Shown here piece by piece: positions 26,386 through 34,728 of a stretch of DNA of 64,000 nt. The stretch lies in assembly GCF_023701525.1 (NCBI RefSeq), contig NZ_JAMQAW010000008.1, forward strand, positions 375,003 through 439,002, read 5' to 3'. The position numbers and the translations under genes were made by a program. Source of the stretch: Streptomyces albipurpureus (GTDB lineage Bacteria; Actinomycetota; Actinomycetes; Streptomycetales; Streptomycetaceae). Below the pieces are notes generated by a model. That model ran no database searches and was not told where the DNA came from. It saw nothing but the letters and a program-made list of their open reading frames with translations. The first letter of the stretch is position 1, and every line of letters begins with the position of its first letter.

Positions 26386-27018
26386 CTAGGCCGGGGTTCG
26401 GTGGAGGAGCAGTGAATTAAGGAAAGACGCGGTGGCAACTGGGTCAGTTGTGTGGTGCACGGTGCGGATGCCCAGGGCCTCGGCAGGGGGCAGGTTATCG
26501 GCATGGTCGTCCACGAACACGCATTCAGAGCCAGGCAGTCCCAGGGCCTCCAGTGCGCGCTGGTATATGAGTGACGACGGCTTCCGTACCCCTTCCAGTT
26601 CCGACAGGACCACGGCGTCGAAGAAGTCGTTCCACATTCCCTTGTCCGCGTAAGGGTTGTATGGCTCAATTCCGAATGAGTTGCTCAGCATGGCCACCTT
26701 GATGCCGGCCTCACGGGCGCGCTGGGCTGCTGCGACGATCTGCGGTTCCGGGTGCAGGTTCGCAAGCGCCCGGCGCATCAGGTCTGTCGAGTCAATGTTA
26801 AGGATGCCGCCGATGACGCGGTTCCAGTCCTCCTGGGTAGCCTCGCCGACTTCCAGAGCAGCGTAGACGGCAACGCCTTCCTCGTTCTCGTTCAGAGCAT
26901 GGAAGTACGCCCCGGGCCGCAGCCCTTCAGACCTCTCGAATGCCTCGCCGTTCAGTCTCATGCGGGTAGTGAGCACACCGCCAAAGTCCAAGATCAGGCC
27001 ACGGTATGGGGCAGACAA
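26386..27018 (-). CDS. HAD-superfamily hydrolase (class IA-like)
   Basis: 210 aa. Motif I is LILDFGGVL with a Gly at the usual second Asp position, as in the phosphatase-like domain of epoxide hydrolases. Motif II is AMLSNS, motif III is the Lys in RKPSSLIYQRAL, and motif IV is FVDDHADN. It probably hydrolyses a small phosphorylated metabolite; the substrate is unknown. Translation begins at TTG 27018, chosen because AGGAGG lies five bases upstream. It is divergent from the XRE regulator at 27195, which may control it. Confidence 0.85.
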   Translation of the reverse strand: MSAPYRGLILDFGGVLTTRMRLNGEAFERSEGLRPGAYFHALNENEEGVAVYAALEVGEATQEDWNRVIGGILNIDSTDLMRRALANLHPEPQIVAAAQRAREAGIKVAMLSNSFGIEPYNPYADKGMWNDFFDAVVLSELEGVRKPSSLIYQRALEALGLPGSECVFVDDHADNLPPAEALGIRTVHHTTDPVATASFLNSLLLHRTPA

Positions 27019-27057
27019 AGCAGCCTCCTTGCCATTCTGGTTGTACGTGTACGCCGC

Positions 27058-27083
27058 CCCCCTGCCGCGCTAGCGGCAAGGGG
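27058..27083. promoter_or_regulatory. Strong hairpin in a divergent gap
   Basis: CCCCCTGCCGC (27058-27068) and GCGGCAAGGGG (27073-27083) pair at 10 of 11 positions around a GCTA loop. It lies 40 bases from the HAD start and 111 from the regulator start. There is no T-run and the gap is divergent, so it is more likely an operator or leader structure than a terminator. Confidence 0.45.
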
Positions 27084-27194
27084 AAGACCGTTGAGTGCCC
27101 TCTCAGGGAGAGAGGACCAGTATTCCCTCTGTCACGGGCACGCGGGCATACGCTTGTTGCGAGTGCCCTGCCCACGACGACGAATGGTCAGTCC

Positions 27195-28415
27195 ATGGCG
27201 TATGACGGAGAGTTGTTCAGCATCGGGCAAAGGATCAAGTGGTTCCGAGAGCGCCGGGGGATGTCCCAACGGGCCTTGGGTGACTTCATTGGCAGGTCAG
27301 AGAACTGGGTCTACAAGGTAGAGAACGGGCGGATGCCGTTGGATCGGGTGACCGTCCTGGTTGCGCTCTGTCACACATTGCGATGCAGCATGGAGGATCT
27401 CACAGGGGGCTACCTATCTGGCATCACGACCAGCGGGGCTGAGCACGAACACGTCCCCAGCATTCGCCAGACGCTGTCCCTTCCGTCGTCTCTGCTGCCT
27501 CTGAGGATCGCGGAGGTCAGCGCAACCGACTTCGAGGCATCCGTCACAGACGCGTGGAACGTTTATGAGACACAGGCGGAGGGCCGCTATCGAGACGTGG
27601 GAGATCGTCTGCCCAACCTACTTCGTCAGGGGCATGCAGCTCTGCGCGACGTCGGCACCGGAGAAGAAGGGGGAGTTCTGCGGCAGCTGATCAGCCTCTA
27701 CGGTCTGCACCAGATTTGGCTGCGACGGGTCGGCGAAACCACCCTCGCCCGGATCGCGGCTGACCGTGGCCTGGCGTTGGCCGAGAGAGCGGACGACCCC
27801 GCGCTCCTGGCCGCTGCGGCATGGAACCTCTCCTGCGTCCTCACCTCAGCAGGCGACGTGGCGGACAGCTACGAGCTGGCGCAGCAGACGATCGCCCAGT
27901 GCAAGCCCAGTGATAACGCTAGCGTCGAGCACTGGTCGGCGTACGGAGCGCTCCATCTGCAAGGTGCCGTCGCCGCAGTTCGGGCGACCAAGGGACCGCG
28001 AGCGTGGGATCTGTACCACGGAGCGCGGCAGGCCGTGCAGAGGGTCGGCGCCGACCTCAACCACTGGCACACCTCATTCGGCCCGACGAACTTCGCGATG
28101 CACGAGGTCCATCTGAAGGCCGAGGAATGTGACGCCAGCGAAGCGCTGCGCGCGGCGGACCACGTCCAGATCAACCCTGAGCTGCCGCTCGAACGTCGCA
28201 CCAGGTACTTGATCGAGGTGATGAACCTCAACCGGGTCCAGCGCGATGACTACGCCACGGTGCACATTCTTGGGAAGCTGATGAGGCAGTCACCGGAGGA
28301 GATCGTGTTCTCTCCGCTGGTCAGGGAGGCAGTAGCCGACCTTCTGAAACGAGAGAAGCCGATGTGGCGGGACGACCTGCGTGCCGTAGCCGCACACATT
28401 GGGCTAGCCGCTTAG
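27195..28415 (+). CDS. XRE-family regulator with TPR-like C-terminus
   Basis: 406 aa. The HTH domain lies at residues 8-70 (IGQRIKWFRERRGMSQRALG, RSENWVYKVENGRMPLDR). About 300 residues of paired helices follow (LAERADDPALLAAAAWNLSC, HWSAYGALHLQGAVAAVRAT), the usual layout of Streptomyces signal-responsive XRE/TPR regulators. I chose ATG 27195; the frame is open upstream, but no better start has a binding site. It sits back-to-back with the HAD hydrolase and 82 bases before a small orphan gene, an arrangement common for such regulators. Confidence 0.85.
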   Translation: MAYDGELFSIGQRIKWFRERRGMSQRALGDFIGRSENWVYKVENGRMPLDRVTVLVALCHTLRCSMEDLTGGYLSGITTSGAEHEHVPSIRQTLSLPSSLLPLRIAEVSATDFEASVTDAWNVYETQAEGRYRDVGDRLPNLLRQGHAALRDVGTGEEGGVLRQLISLYGLHQIWLRRVGETTLARIAADRGLALAERADDPALLAAAAWNLSCVLTSAGDVADSYELAQQTIAQCKPSDNASVEHWSAYGALHLQGAVAAVRATKGPRAWDLYHGARQAVQRVGADLNHWHTSFGPTNFAMHEVHLKAEECDASEALRAADHVQINPELPLERRTRYLIEVMNLNRVQRDDYATVHILGKLMRQSPEEIVFSPLVREAVADLLKREKPMWRDDLRAVAAHIGLAA

Positions 28416-28497
28416 TAAGCGCCGCAACCCTGAGCGTTACTCATGCCTGATTTTTCCTCAGGGGCGCCTCGCCAAAACGGCCGTACTTTTACCGGTC

Positions 28498-28746
28498 ATG
28501 ACGACAAGTCCTGGAAAAACCGGTCCGGGCGCGGCGCCCTTACCACCCGTCAACCGTCACCTCCGCCTCACGCAGAAGGCCGAGGTGACACCCACTGAGG
28601 CCGGACGATTCGCGGTCCCCCTTGTGCTCCACGAGGGAACCTCAAAAATCACCCCTGTGCAGCTGGTGTTGACCGCCGAGGAAGCGGTCACACTCCACAT
28701 CTTGCTTAGCTCCCTCCCCGCCATCACGGGCGGAAGTACGCCGTGA
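28498..28746 (+). CDS. Hypothetical protein, 82 aa
   Basis: A small protein with a disordered N-terminus and a compact C-terminal half (RFAVPLVLHEGTSKITPVQL, TAEEAVTLHILLSSLPA). It has no membrane segment and no family I recognise. There is no Shine-Dalgarno sequence before ATG 28498, so translation may be leaderless. It follows the XRE/TPR regulator on the same strand, a position often held by the regulator's small partner in Streptomyces. Confidence 0.5.
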   Translation: MTTSPGKTGPGAAPLPPVNRHLRLTQKAEVTPTEAGRFAVPLVLHEGTSKITPVQLVLTAEEAVTLHILLSSLPAITGGSTP

Positions 28747-29006
28747 CACCACGCCGCACCCCACAGAACCTTGATCGTCGCCGGAACCTGGCCGACGCAG
28801 CCACCACCGGTTTCCGAGCCTTCGCCGGAATACTCCTACGGCGCACCCCGCTCCGATGCGACCGGCACCGTGACATGACCGCTCCTCTCGGCCCTTCCGT
28901 GCCCACGCCCAGCATGGCGACATTGATCTTCAGAGCCTCCGCGAGCGCCCTTCGATCAGGTGTAGTTGGTGTGTGCTGGCCCCGTTTTATGGGCTTGGGA
29001 TGTCCG
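28747..29006. other. Gap with no supported gene; possible HTH remnant on the minus strand
   Basis: A plus-strand frame starting at GTG 28743 runs through here and on across two genes of the other strand without protein-like composition, so I do not call it. On the minus strand a short stretch (RALAEALKINVAMLGV) resembles the end of an XRE domain, but it has no start and no continuation. Confidence 0.35.
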
Positions 29007-29489
29007 TCAGCGTTCGTCGGGGTTGCGCCAGTAGTCGGGGAGCATTTCGGGGACCCATGTGGGTGTGTGGATGGCTCCTTGTGGGCCCATGGCGGGGAAG
29101 TACGGCGCGAGGTCGAGGATCGGTGTGCCGTCGACGGCGTCGAGGTCGGTGACGTGGATGTCGCGGCCGTGGACTCCGAGGACGCGGGGGAACGAGGTCG
29201 CCAGTTGGTTCGGGCGACGGTGGTTGCGGTGGGCGAACGTTCCGGTCGCCGGCCACTGCGGGTTGTTGCGGGGGCTGCGCACGTGCAGGGCCACATCTTG
29301 GGGTGTGGCCAGGTGGAAGTGCCAGGTGACGACGAGGTGGGAGAAGTCGGCGAGCCCGCGGAGGGTTTCGTCCGGGTACTCGGCGTGGAGACGGATGAGC
29401 GCCTCCACACCGCCCTGATAGTCGTCGGCTACCTCGGTGTGCCCGCCGATGACGGTGGCGATGGGCCTGATCTCGTACCTGTTGGACAC
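29007..29489 (-). CDS. TrmO-like (UPF0066) protein
   Basis: 160 aa. The characteristic beta-barrel methyltransferase motifs are present: FSHLVVTWHFH, RSPRNNPQWPATGTFAHRN, and LDLAPYFPAMG near the C-terminus. TrmO methylates N6-threonylcarbamoyladenosine in tRNA with SAM; whether this plasmid or cargo copy keeps that substrate is unknown. The GTG start at 29489 has GAGGGG upstream. The XRE/TPR regulator gene ends 76 bases upstream on the same strand. Confidence 0.8.
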   Translation of the reverse strand: MSNRYEIRPIATVIGGHTEVADDYQGGVEALIRLHAEYPDETLRGLADFSHLVVTWHFHLATPQDVALHVRSPRNNPQWPATGTFAHRNHRRPNQLATSFPRVLGVHGRDIHVTDLDAVDGTPILDLAPYFPAMGPQGAIHTPTWVPEMLPDYWRNPDER

Positions 29490-29564
29490 TGCTTCCCCTC
29501 ATTCCCGGTGTCCCGGCGCGCTGCGGTGGGTGGGCCATGCGGCCGCCCGAATGCGTCGTCGCCG

Positions 29565-30953
29565 TCAGCCTACGTTCCGCAGGACCGCAGCCGCCCGCTG
29601 GTCGAGTTCGGCTGCTCGGCTTCCGCCCCGTCCGCGCAATGGGGACAGCGTGCGGCGCATCTGGACGACGGTGTCGCGGGTGCGGCCGGACTGGACGCCG
29701 GTCATGGCGTCCAAGGCCTGGGACCAGGTACCGCAGGCTGCCTCCAGGTGACCCTGCCTGGCTTGGACGGCGCCGAGGTATCCGAGGGTGACGGCGTGGG
29801 TGCGGGCGTGCTGCTCGGCACGGCGGGTGCGCACGCTGCGCCGAAATTCCTTCTCGGCGGCCCCGAGGTCACCGAGGTCGCGCAGGGCGCAGGCGGTCTC
29901 GTGGGCGAGGCTGGCCTCACCGAAGAAGAAGACCCTGCCCGGCTCTTCGGTGCGCGCGTTGTCGGCGTCGCGGAGGTCATCCTCAGCGCGCAGCAGTGCG
30001 GCGAGGGCGGGTTTCTTGTGGCCTGCCGCAGCGAGTGCTTTGCCGTGGACGACGCCAAGGAGGGCCCTTTCTCGTGGTGTCGCGTGGGTGTAGCGGCGCT
30101 GTGCGACGGAAGCGTCGGCCAGTTCGAGAGCTTGGGTTGGGTGGCCGAGGTCGACGGCTTGGTGAGCCATGGCGCGCAGGATGTGTCCGGCGAGGGGTGC
30201 GTCGTCTGCTTCTGCGGCCATGCGGGTCGCGAGGCGGAAGAAGTGCTGGGCCAGTGCGTGCTGGCTGCTGTCGAAAGCCATCCATCCGGCCAGGTAGGCG
30301 AGTTCCGCCGCTGCGGATGTGAGGTCTTTGCGCAGCGGCTCGGAGGGGATGTGGCCGGAGAGGTACTCGGCGACGTCCGTCTGGAGGTAGGTGATCAGGG
30401 CGGTCCGGCCGGCTGCGCCGCCGAGCCGCTGATCGCGTCGGGAGAAGAAGACGCCTGCTTCGCGGACCGCGTCCAGGTGCCCGGCGGTCACGGTGTGGCG
30501 GGAGTACGGCTTTCGGCGTTGAGCACTGGTGAACGTCCGCTCCCACCAGTGCTGGGGCGGCAGGGCCGCACCGGCGACCGAGTAGGCCGACGTCGCGAGC
30601 AGCCGCCTTCGGGCTTTGTCCATCTGGGTACTCCCGAGGTCGGTGAGCGTGGTCAGTGTGTCGAAGTCCCAGCCGGGTTGTGTCAGAGGCTCACTGGCTG
30701 GGGCGAGCCCGATCTGCTCGGGTGTGACGACGCGTCCCAGCTTCCGCGAGAGCGTCTCGCACAAGATAGAGGCCGCCCGGGCCTCGGGTTGTGTTCCGCC
30801 GATCCACATTGCGATGTGCGAGCGGGACACCGACTGGAGTTGGTGCGCTCCGGTTTCGGTGGCCACCCGGCCGAAGTGGGCTGCCGCTTGTGTCTGCGAC
30901 CAGCCGGTTTCCTTGATGGCCGCCGCGAGCAGTGTGTTGCGTGTGCGCGCCAT
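29565..30953 (-). CDS. XRE-type regulator with TPR-like repeats
   Basis: 462 aa. The N-terminal HTH-like region (TLLAAAIKETGWSQTQAAAH ... HIAMWIGGTQP) is followed by a linker and many helical repeats (ALAQHFFRLATRMAAEADDA, AYLAGWMAFDS, RSVRTRRAEQHARTHAVTLG). This resembles the large Streptomyces family of HTH/TPR proteins. The start ATG 30953 has GAGGGG nine bases upstream. Upstream, divergent, lies the anti-sigma-type ATPase at 31227. Confidence 0.8.
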   Translation of the reverse strand: MARTRNTLLAAAIKETGWSQTQAAAHFGRVATETGAHQLQSVSRSHIAMWIGGTQPEARAASILCETLSRKLGRVVTPEQIGLAPASEPLTQPGWDFDTLTTLTDLGSTQMDKARRRLLATSAYSVAGAALPPQHWWERTFTSAQRRKPYSRHTVTAGHLDAVREAGVFFSRRDQRLGGAAGRTALITYLQTDVAEYLSGHIPSEPLRKDLTSAAAELAYLAGWMAFDSSQHALAQHFFRLATRMAAEADDAPLAGHILRAMAHQAVDLGHPTQALELADASVAQRRYTHATPRERALLGVVHGKALAAAGHKKPALAALLRAEDDLRDADNARTEEPGRVFFFGEASLAHETACALRDLGDLGAAEKEFRRSVRTRRAEQHARTHAVTLGYLGAVQARQGHLEAACGTWSQALDAMTGVQSGRTRDTVVQMRRTLSPLRGRGGSRAAELDQRAAAVLRNVG

Positions 30954-30980
30954 AGTGCGCCCCTCGGTGCAGAAATGATC

Positions 30981-30998
30981 TTTGACGGCTTTGACGGC
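30981..30998. repeat. Tandem 9-bp repeat TTTGACGGC upstream of the XRE/TPR gene
   Basis: Two head-to-tail copies lie 28-45 bases upstream of the minus-strand start at 30953, in a 273-base divergent gap (30954-31226). This is a possible operator or promoter element. Nothing else in the gap stands out. Confidence 0.4.
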
Positions 30999-31226
30999 AT
31001 CCGCACTGTCAGCGGGGTATCCCCGAGCCGCAGTTCACGGTTTCCTCAATGCGACCACGATATTGCTCAACGTCACCGGCTCGTCGAGTGTTCGCTGAGT
31101 TCATTTCCCGCAGAATCCGTTCGTAACCGGGGAGGCGGCGGCTTCAGAACCGCTTCGCCACCGCCTTCTTCTGGGGAGCGCCTTCCCTCTTTCGGTACCC
31201 ACCCCTGCTCCTGCCGGAGGTTCGTC

Positions 31227-32072
31227 ATGCCCCACGCCATGAGAACGGCTGTCGTCTACGCGTGCGCCCCAGATGCCGCCGGGTCCATGTCTCTGCTGCG
31301 GGATATGACCCGTGCGGCTCAGGAGCGGGGCTACACGGTCCGGGCGGGTGTCAGTGATACCGCGGAGTTGGATGTGGCGCTGACAGGCCGTGAGGGCTGG
31401 CGGTCTGTGAGCCGCATCATCCGGGATGGTGATGTTGGGGTGCTCGTCGTAGCGTCGACGGCGGAGCTCGCGGGCGACGCGGCAGGACGGGCTGCGGTGC
31501 TGAAGTCGTTGGCGAGCCTGCGTGTGGAGGTCGTGGTCGTGCGGCCGGCAGCGTGGGAGGTCTCGCACTGGCTGCGGAACTGGCTCTATAAAGCGCCACC
31601 GCCGAACGTCCATGAAACCCCCGATGTCCCGGGTACACGGTTGTGTCGTGCGGTCTTTCCCGCCCAGCTCGCCCATGCCGGTGCCGCTCGGGCGCTGGTG
31701 ACGGACGCGTTGCGCAGCTGGGGTTGTGTCGGCTTGTCCTCGGAGTGGGACGAGGCGGCTTTGGCGGTGAATGAGTTGATCGTGAACGCCATCCGGCACG
31801 GCTCGCCGGTTCCCGGGGATCTGGTTGCGGTGTCTGTCGAGCGCGGCGAGCGGGGGTTGCGGGTCTTGGTGGAAGACCGGTCATCGGCACTTCCGCGGCC
31901 GCGTGCCGCTGGGAGCAGGGAGGAATCCGGCCGGGGGCTGGAGATCGTCGCCGAGATCGCGGACGACTGGGGCGCCGTCCCCCATGCCGAACGACCAGGC
32001 AAGACGGTCTGGATGCTCTTCCGAACCACCGCTGTCCAGCCCGCCCGCGCGGGATCGCCTGTCGCCGCCTGA
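31227..32072 (+). CDS. Resolvase-like N-terminal domain fused to an anti-sigma-type (HATPase_c_2) ATPase
   Basis: 281 aa, ATG 31227 with GGAGG six bases upstream. Residues 5-110 look like the catalytic fold of serine recombinases (RTAVVYACAP, QERGYTVRAGVSD, GREGWRSVSRIIRDGDVGVL, SLASLRVEVVVVRP), but the catalytic Ser/Arg pattern is not clear. Residues 140-275 are an RsbW/SpoIIAB-like ATP-binding domain: N-box EAALAVNELIVNAIRHGSP, LVEDRSS, and SGRGLEIVAEIADDWGA. The ATPase part suggests binding of a sigma or anti-anti-sigma partner. A STAS domain is encoded at 40.9-41.3 kb. Confidence 0.75.
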   Translation: MPHAMRTAVVYACAPDAAGSMSLLRDMTRAAQERGYTVRAGVSDTAELDVALTGREGWRSVSRIIRDGDVGVLVVASTAELAGDAAGRAAVLKSLASLRVEVVVVRPAAWEVSHWLRNWLYKAPPPNVHETPDVPGTRLCRAVFPAQLAHAGAARALVTDALRSWGCVGLSSEWDEAALAVNELIVNAIRHGSPVPGDLVAVSVERGERGLRVLVEDRSSALPRPRAAGSREESGRGLEIVAEIADDWGAVPHAERPGKTVWMLFRTTAVQPARAGSPVAA

Positions 32073-32154
32073 CTCCAGGTGAACCAAGCCCAGCGGCCTG
32101 ATCGCAGCGGCCCCCTGCCCTTCTCCATACCCATGCTGACTGACGGACTCTTCG

Positions 32155-33069
32155 ATGACCCTCACAAAGACGTGCCAGGTCGCCTCATCCTCCGACTACG
32201 ACCCCGCAGTGGTTCCGCCGCTGTCCGTGGTGGCCCAGTCGCCTCATCTCGCGTACGACTACGACTACATGGTGGGGCGGCTTGCCGATCCGTCGCTGCT
32301 CGCGAACGCCGTGGCGGTGCGTGTCTTTCGGGCGCCGCTGCTGGCGGTACCTGTCGGTGGTACCCGGCTCGGCGGTGTGCTGGAAGCTCCCACGCGTGAG
32401 ATCGCTAAAGACGTGGTCGGGGCTCTGGCCGGGCGGTCGGGATTCCCGGATGTGCGACTACGCCCCACCAGGCCTCAAGTCTTTCTTGTCGAGTGGGGTG
32501 CCTCCTGTCCTCCGGAGTTGCACCGTGTGGCCCGAGGTCGGTTTTACGGGCTCGCCGCAGGCGACGGTGGTCTGGCCTCCGCTCGGGACGCGGTGGTGCT
32601 GGACGCGGTCGCGCAGAACATGTCCGCGCGGACGTTGACGGATTGCCGCCTGTATCCGAGTCCACGGGACGCGTATCGGGGGGTGGCCGCTCTGGGCCGC
32701 GCCCTCGCTGATGGCCGGGCGGTGCGGTGGACCCGCATCGTGCACCTGGCTATCTCGCGTTGCTGGGTATCCGCGCCCCCGAGTGCGCAAGCGCGGACCC
32801 TGGCGCCGTGGCCGCTGGACCTTCTTCGAGCCTGGGCGGGTGGGGTGTCCCTTCCCGCCTACGCAGATCGCGCCGCCCTGGCGGAAGGGGACGCACGGGA
32901 GTTGCGGCAGCTGGTGCTCCTCGGTCTGGGGGCTCGTGGCGATCAGCACGCGGTGCTCCGCGGCCACGAGACCGGCCTCCTGCACACAGCCATCCCTCCG
33001 GTGGCGTACGGCCCGGCACCGGATACGGCGGCTAGACCGGCCGCCGGGGCGTCCGGTCGGGGGTCCTAA
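32155..33069 (+). CDS. Hypothetical Streptomyces protein (DUF6302-like), probable local double frameshift
   Basis: 304 aa. The N-terminal part (YDYDYMVGRLADPSLLANAV, RAPLLAVPVGGTRLGG, SGFPDVRLRPTRPQVFLVEW) resembles a Streptomyces family I recall as DUF6302, of unknown function. The C-terminal part (ARTLAPWPLDLLRAWAGG, AALAEGDARELRQLVLLG) looks helical and LuxR-like. Around 32752-32787 the +1 frame reads GYLALLGIRAP, a much more protein-like segment than the in-frame ISRCWVSAPP. Two compensating indels are likely. The function is unknown. Confidence 0.6.
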   Translation: MTLTKTCQVASSSDYDPAVVPPLSVVAQSPHLAYDYDYMVGRLADPSLLANAVAVRVFRAPLLAVPVGGTRLGGVLEAPTREIAKDVVGALAGRSGFPDVRLRPTRPQVFLVEWGASCPPELHRVARGRFYGLAAGDGGLASARDAVVLDAVAQNMSARTLTDCRLYPSPRDAYRGVAALGRALADGRAVRWTRIVHLAISRCWVSAPPSAQARTLAPWPLDLLRAWAGGVSLPAYADRAALAEGDARELRQLVLLGLGARGDQHAVLRGHETGLLHTAIPPVAYGPAPDTAARPAAGASGRGS

Positions 33070-33104
33070 CCCGACCGCCCCCTTTGAGACCGGCCGCCGG
33101 GGCG
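33034..33104. repeat. 18-bp direct repeat straddling the end of the preceding gene
   Basis: AGACCGGCCGCCGGGGCG occurs at 33034-33051 and again at 33087-33104. The second copy continues into a small hairpin (GGGGCG-catcc-CGCCCC). It may be a termination structure or a slippage duplication. The rest of the gap 33105-33283 shows no gene. Confidence 0.5.
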
Positions 33105-33283
33105 CATCCCGCCCCATGTCCCGTCGCCTCCCTGTGTGGGCACGGGCCAGGGGGCGCCCCGGCGGCCACCCCTCCACCGTTGCGACGCGGACGGTTCCGG
33201 CACACCCCGCGATCACCGTTTCCTCCTGGTTTCCGACTCCTTCTTTCCCATAGTGGCTGACTCGATCTGATCTGAGAGACCTG

Positions 33284-33457
33284 ATGAGAGCTGATGTAAT
33301 CGCGGCGGTAGCAGGGTGCGGTCTGGGCTTATGCCTGGCTTTCGCACTGGTCTACCGCTCGCGGTGGAAGACCAGGCTGTGGCGTGAGCAGGCCGTCCGG
33401 GCGCAGGAGGAACGGAACACACTGGGTCGGGCGCTGGGGCGGCGGCATGATGCCTGA
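33284..33457 (+). CDS. Truncated CvnA-like membrane leader, 57 aa
   Basis: ATG 33284. The product (GLGLCLAFALVYRSRWKTRL ... WREQAVRAQEERNTLG) is nearly the same as the first 55 residues of the conservon kinase at 34729, namely one membrane helix followed by a basic, coiled segment. It ends in the start of the next gene (ATGATG / TGA overlap). I read it as a fragment left by duplication or recombination of cvnA. It may still be translated as a small membrane peptide. Confidence 0.65.
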   Translation: MRADVIAAVAGCGLGLCLAFALVYRSRWKTRLWREQAVRAQEERNTLGRALGRRHDA

Positions 33458-34313
33458 CTCGTTCGCTGACGCCACTTCGGCGCGTGTCCACGACTGGCTT
33501 CTGGGCGGGACGGAGAACTATGGAGCCGACCGCGAGGCCGGAGCCGCGCTCCTGGAGATGCTTCCCCACGCCCCACTGCTTGCCCGTGCCGCCCGGGCCT
33601 TCCTCACACGCACGGTGGGCGCCTTGGCCAAGGAGGGGATCGCCCAGTTCCTGGATCACGGGTGCGGGCTGCCCGCCGAGGTCACTGTCCACGAAGTCGC
33701 GCAGGCTGCCCGTGACGGGGCCCGGGTCGTCTACATCGACAACGACTCCATGGTCCTGGCGCATGCGCGCACCTACCTGGACGACAACGAGGACACCATG
33801 GTCCTCGACCGCGATATCCGTGCCCCGCAAGCCATCCGGGAAGCGACCCAGGGTTTCCTCGACTGGCAGGAGCCGATCGCGGCGCTCTTCGTCAATGTGC
33901 TCGACTGCCTGCCCACCGACGAGGGGGCCGGCCCGGGGGACGTCGTGCGGGCCACCGTCGAGCGGCTAGTACCTGGTAGTCGCGTCATCATCTGCCAGGT
34001 CGTCAGCGACGACGCTGCTATTTGCGAGCGGGTCACCGAGCTGATGGCGGGTGTGAAGGGCGGCCGGTGGGGGCGCCTGTGCGGCACAGTCGAGTTCCGG
34101 GGGTACTTCGAGGGGTTGGAGACCGAGTCGCCCGGGCCGGGCGAGGTGAACGGCACGAGTACGGGCTCCGGGTTCTCTTCCCCGTCCGCGCATTCGCCGG
34201 TTACGGGCGCGATGTTGTGGGCCGGCATCGGTCGCGTGCCCGGAGATTGCCTTCAGCCGCCCGGCCACGACACTGCCGCCACGCTGACCGCCCGCGCTGG
34301 TCGTTCCCCGTAG
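33447..34313 (+). CDS. Methyltransf_19 (SAM-dependent methyltransferase) protein
   Basis: 288 aa. It has the family hallmarks: ARVHDWLLGGTENYGADREA near the start, the SAM-binding loop QFLDHGCGLP at about 68, YIDNDSMVLAHAR at about 98, and the aspartate-rich FVNVLDCLP region. This is the Streptomyces-expanded family also called DUF574; its substrates are unknown. The start is ATG 33447 or 33450, overlapping the preceding small gene. Two more members lie at 40111 and 42980, flanking the conservon and regulator genes. Confidence 0.85.
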   Translation: MMPDSFADATSARVHDWLLGGTENYGADREAGAALLEMLPHAPLLARAARAFLTRTVGALAKEGIAQFLDHGCGLPAEVTVHEVAQAARDGARVVYIDNDSMVLAHARTYLDDNEDTMVLDRDIRAPQAIREATQGFLDWQEPIAALFVNVLDCLPTDEGAGPGDVVRATVERLVPGSRVIICQVVSDDAAICERVTELMAGVKGGRWGRLCGTVEFRGYFEGLETESPGPGEVNGTSTGSGFSSPSAHSPVTGAMLWAGIGRVPGDCLQPPGHDTAATLTARAGRSP

Positions 34314-34728
34314 AAGCCTCGGGTCGTGTCGGCACCTGCTCGTGACCCCGCACAGGTCCGGGCACTCCACCCAACGCCGACAGGGCCCCTGCCAGGGATC
34401 CGCCCCGGCACAACACCGCTGCTTCCCTCGGGTCGGGAGCGGCGGGCCGGCCGGGGGTGGAGGAGCCATGGCGCTCCCGGTGCTCGTGCCAGGCAGCCAA
34501 CCCGGCACGAGCACCGGCCCGACATCTTCTTGCCGTCCTGCCCCACCCGTGGCTCGGGCAAGGGGCGGAGGTAGAGCTACCCCCTGCCCTCAAGCGTTCC
34601 CGTTTGTGCATGTTGGAGCGGATTACGAGTGCCCGGCGTCCCCGATCGATGCCTCTCGTTTCAGCGACTTCGCGTCGTTGCCGTCCGCGCCTTTCGCCGT
34701 GACTGCCCTGAGTGACCGGAGAGTCCTG
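34314..34728. other. 415-base gap upstream of the conservon
   Basis: A frame continuous with cvnA is open back to 34342, but its composition (Gly/Pro/Arg/Ser runs) and the lack of a ribosome binding site argue against coding. I see no clear promoter. It is probably the conservon promoter region. Confidence 0.4.

Noticed and set aside
28743..31226. A plus-strand open frame of over 800 codons in front of the ATPase gene at 31227
   Set aside because: It is antisense to the TrmO-like and XRE/TPR genes, has Gly/Val/Arg-rich composition typical of the reverse frame of high-GC genes, and the ATPase gene has its own GGAGG and ATG at 31227.
34342..34728. N-terminal extension of cvnA
   Set aside because: Composition is not protein-like, and GGAGAG with ATG at 34729 gives the usual CvnA start with its membrane helix.
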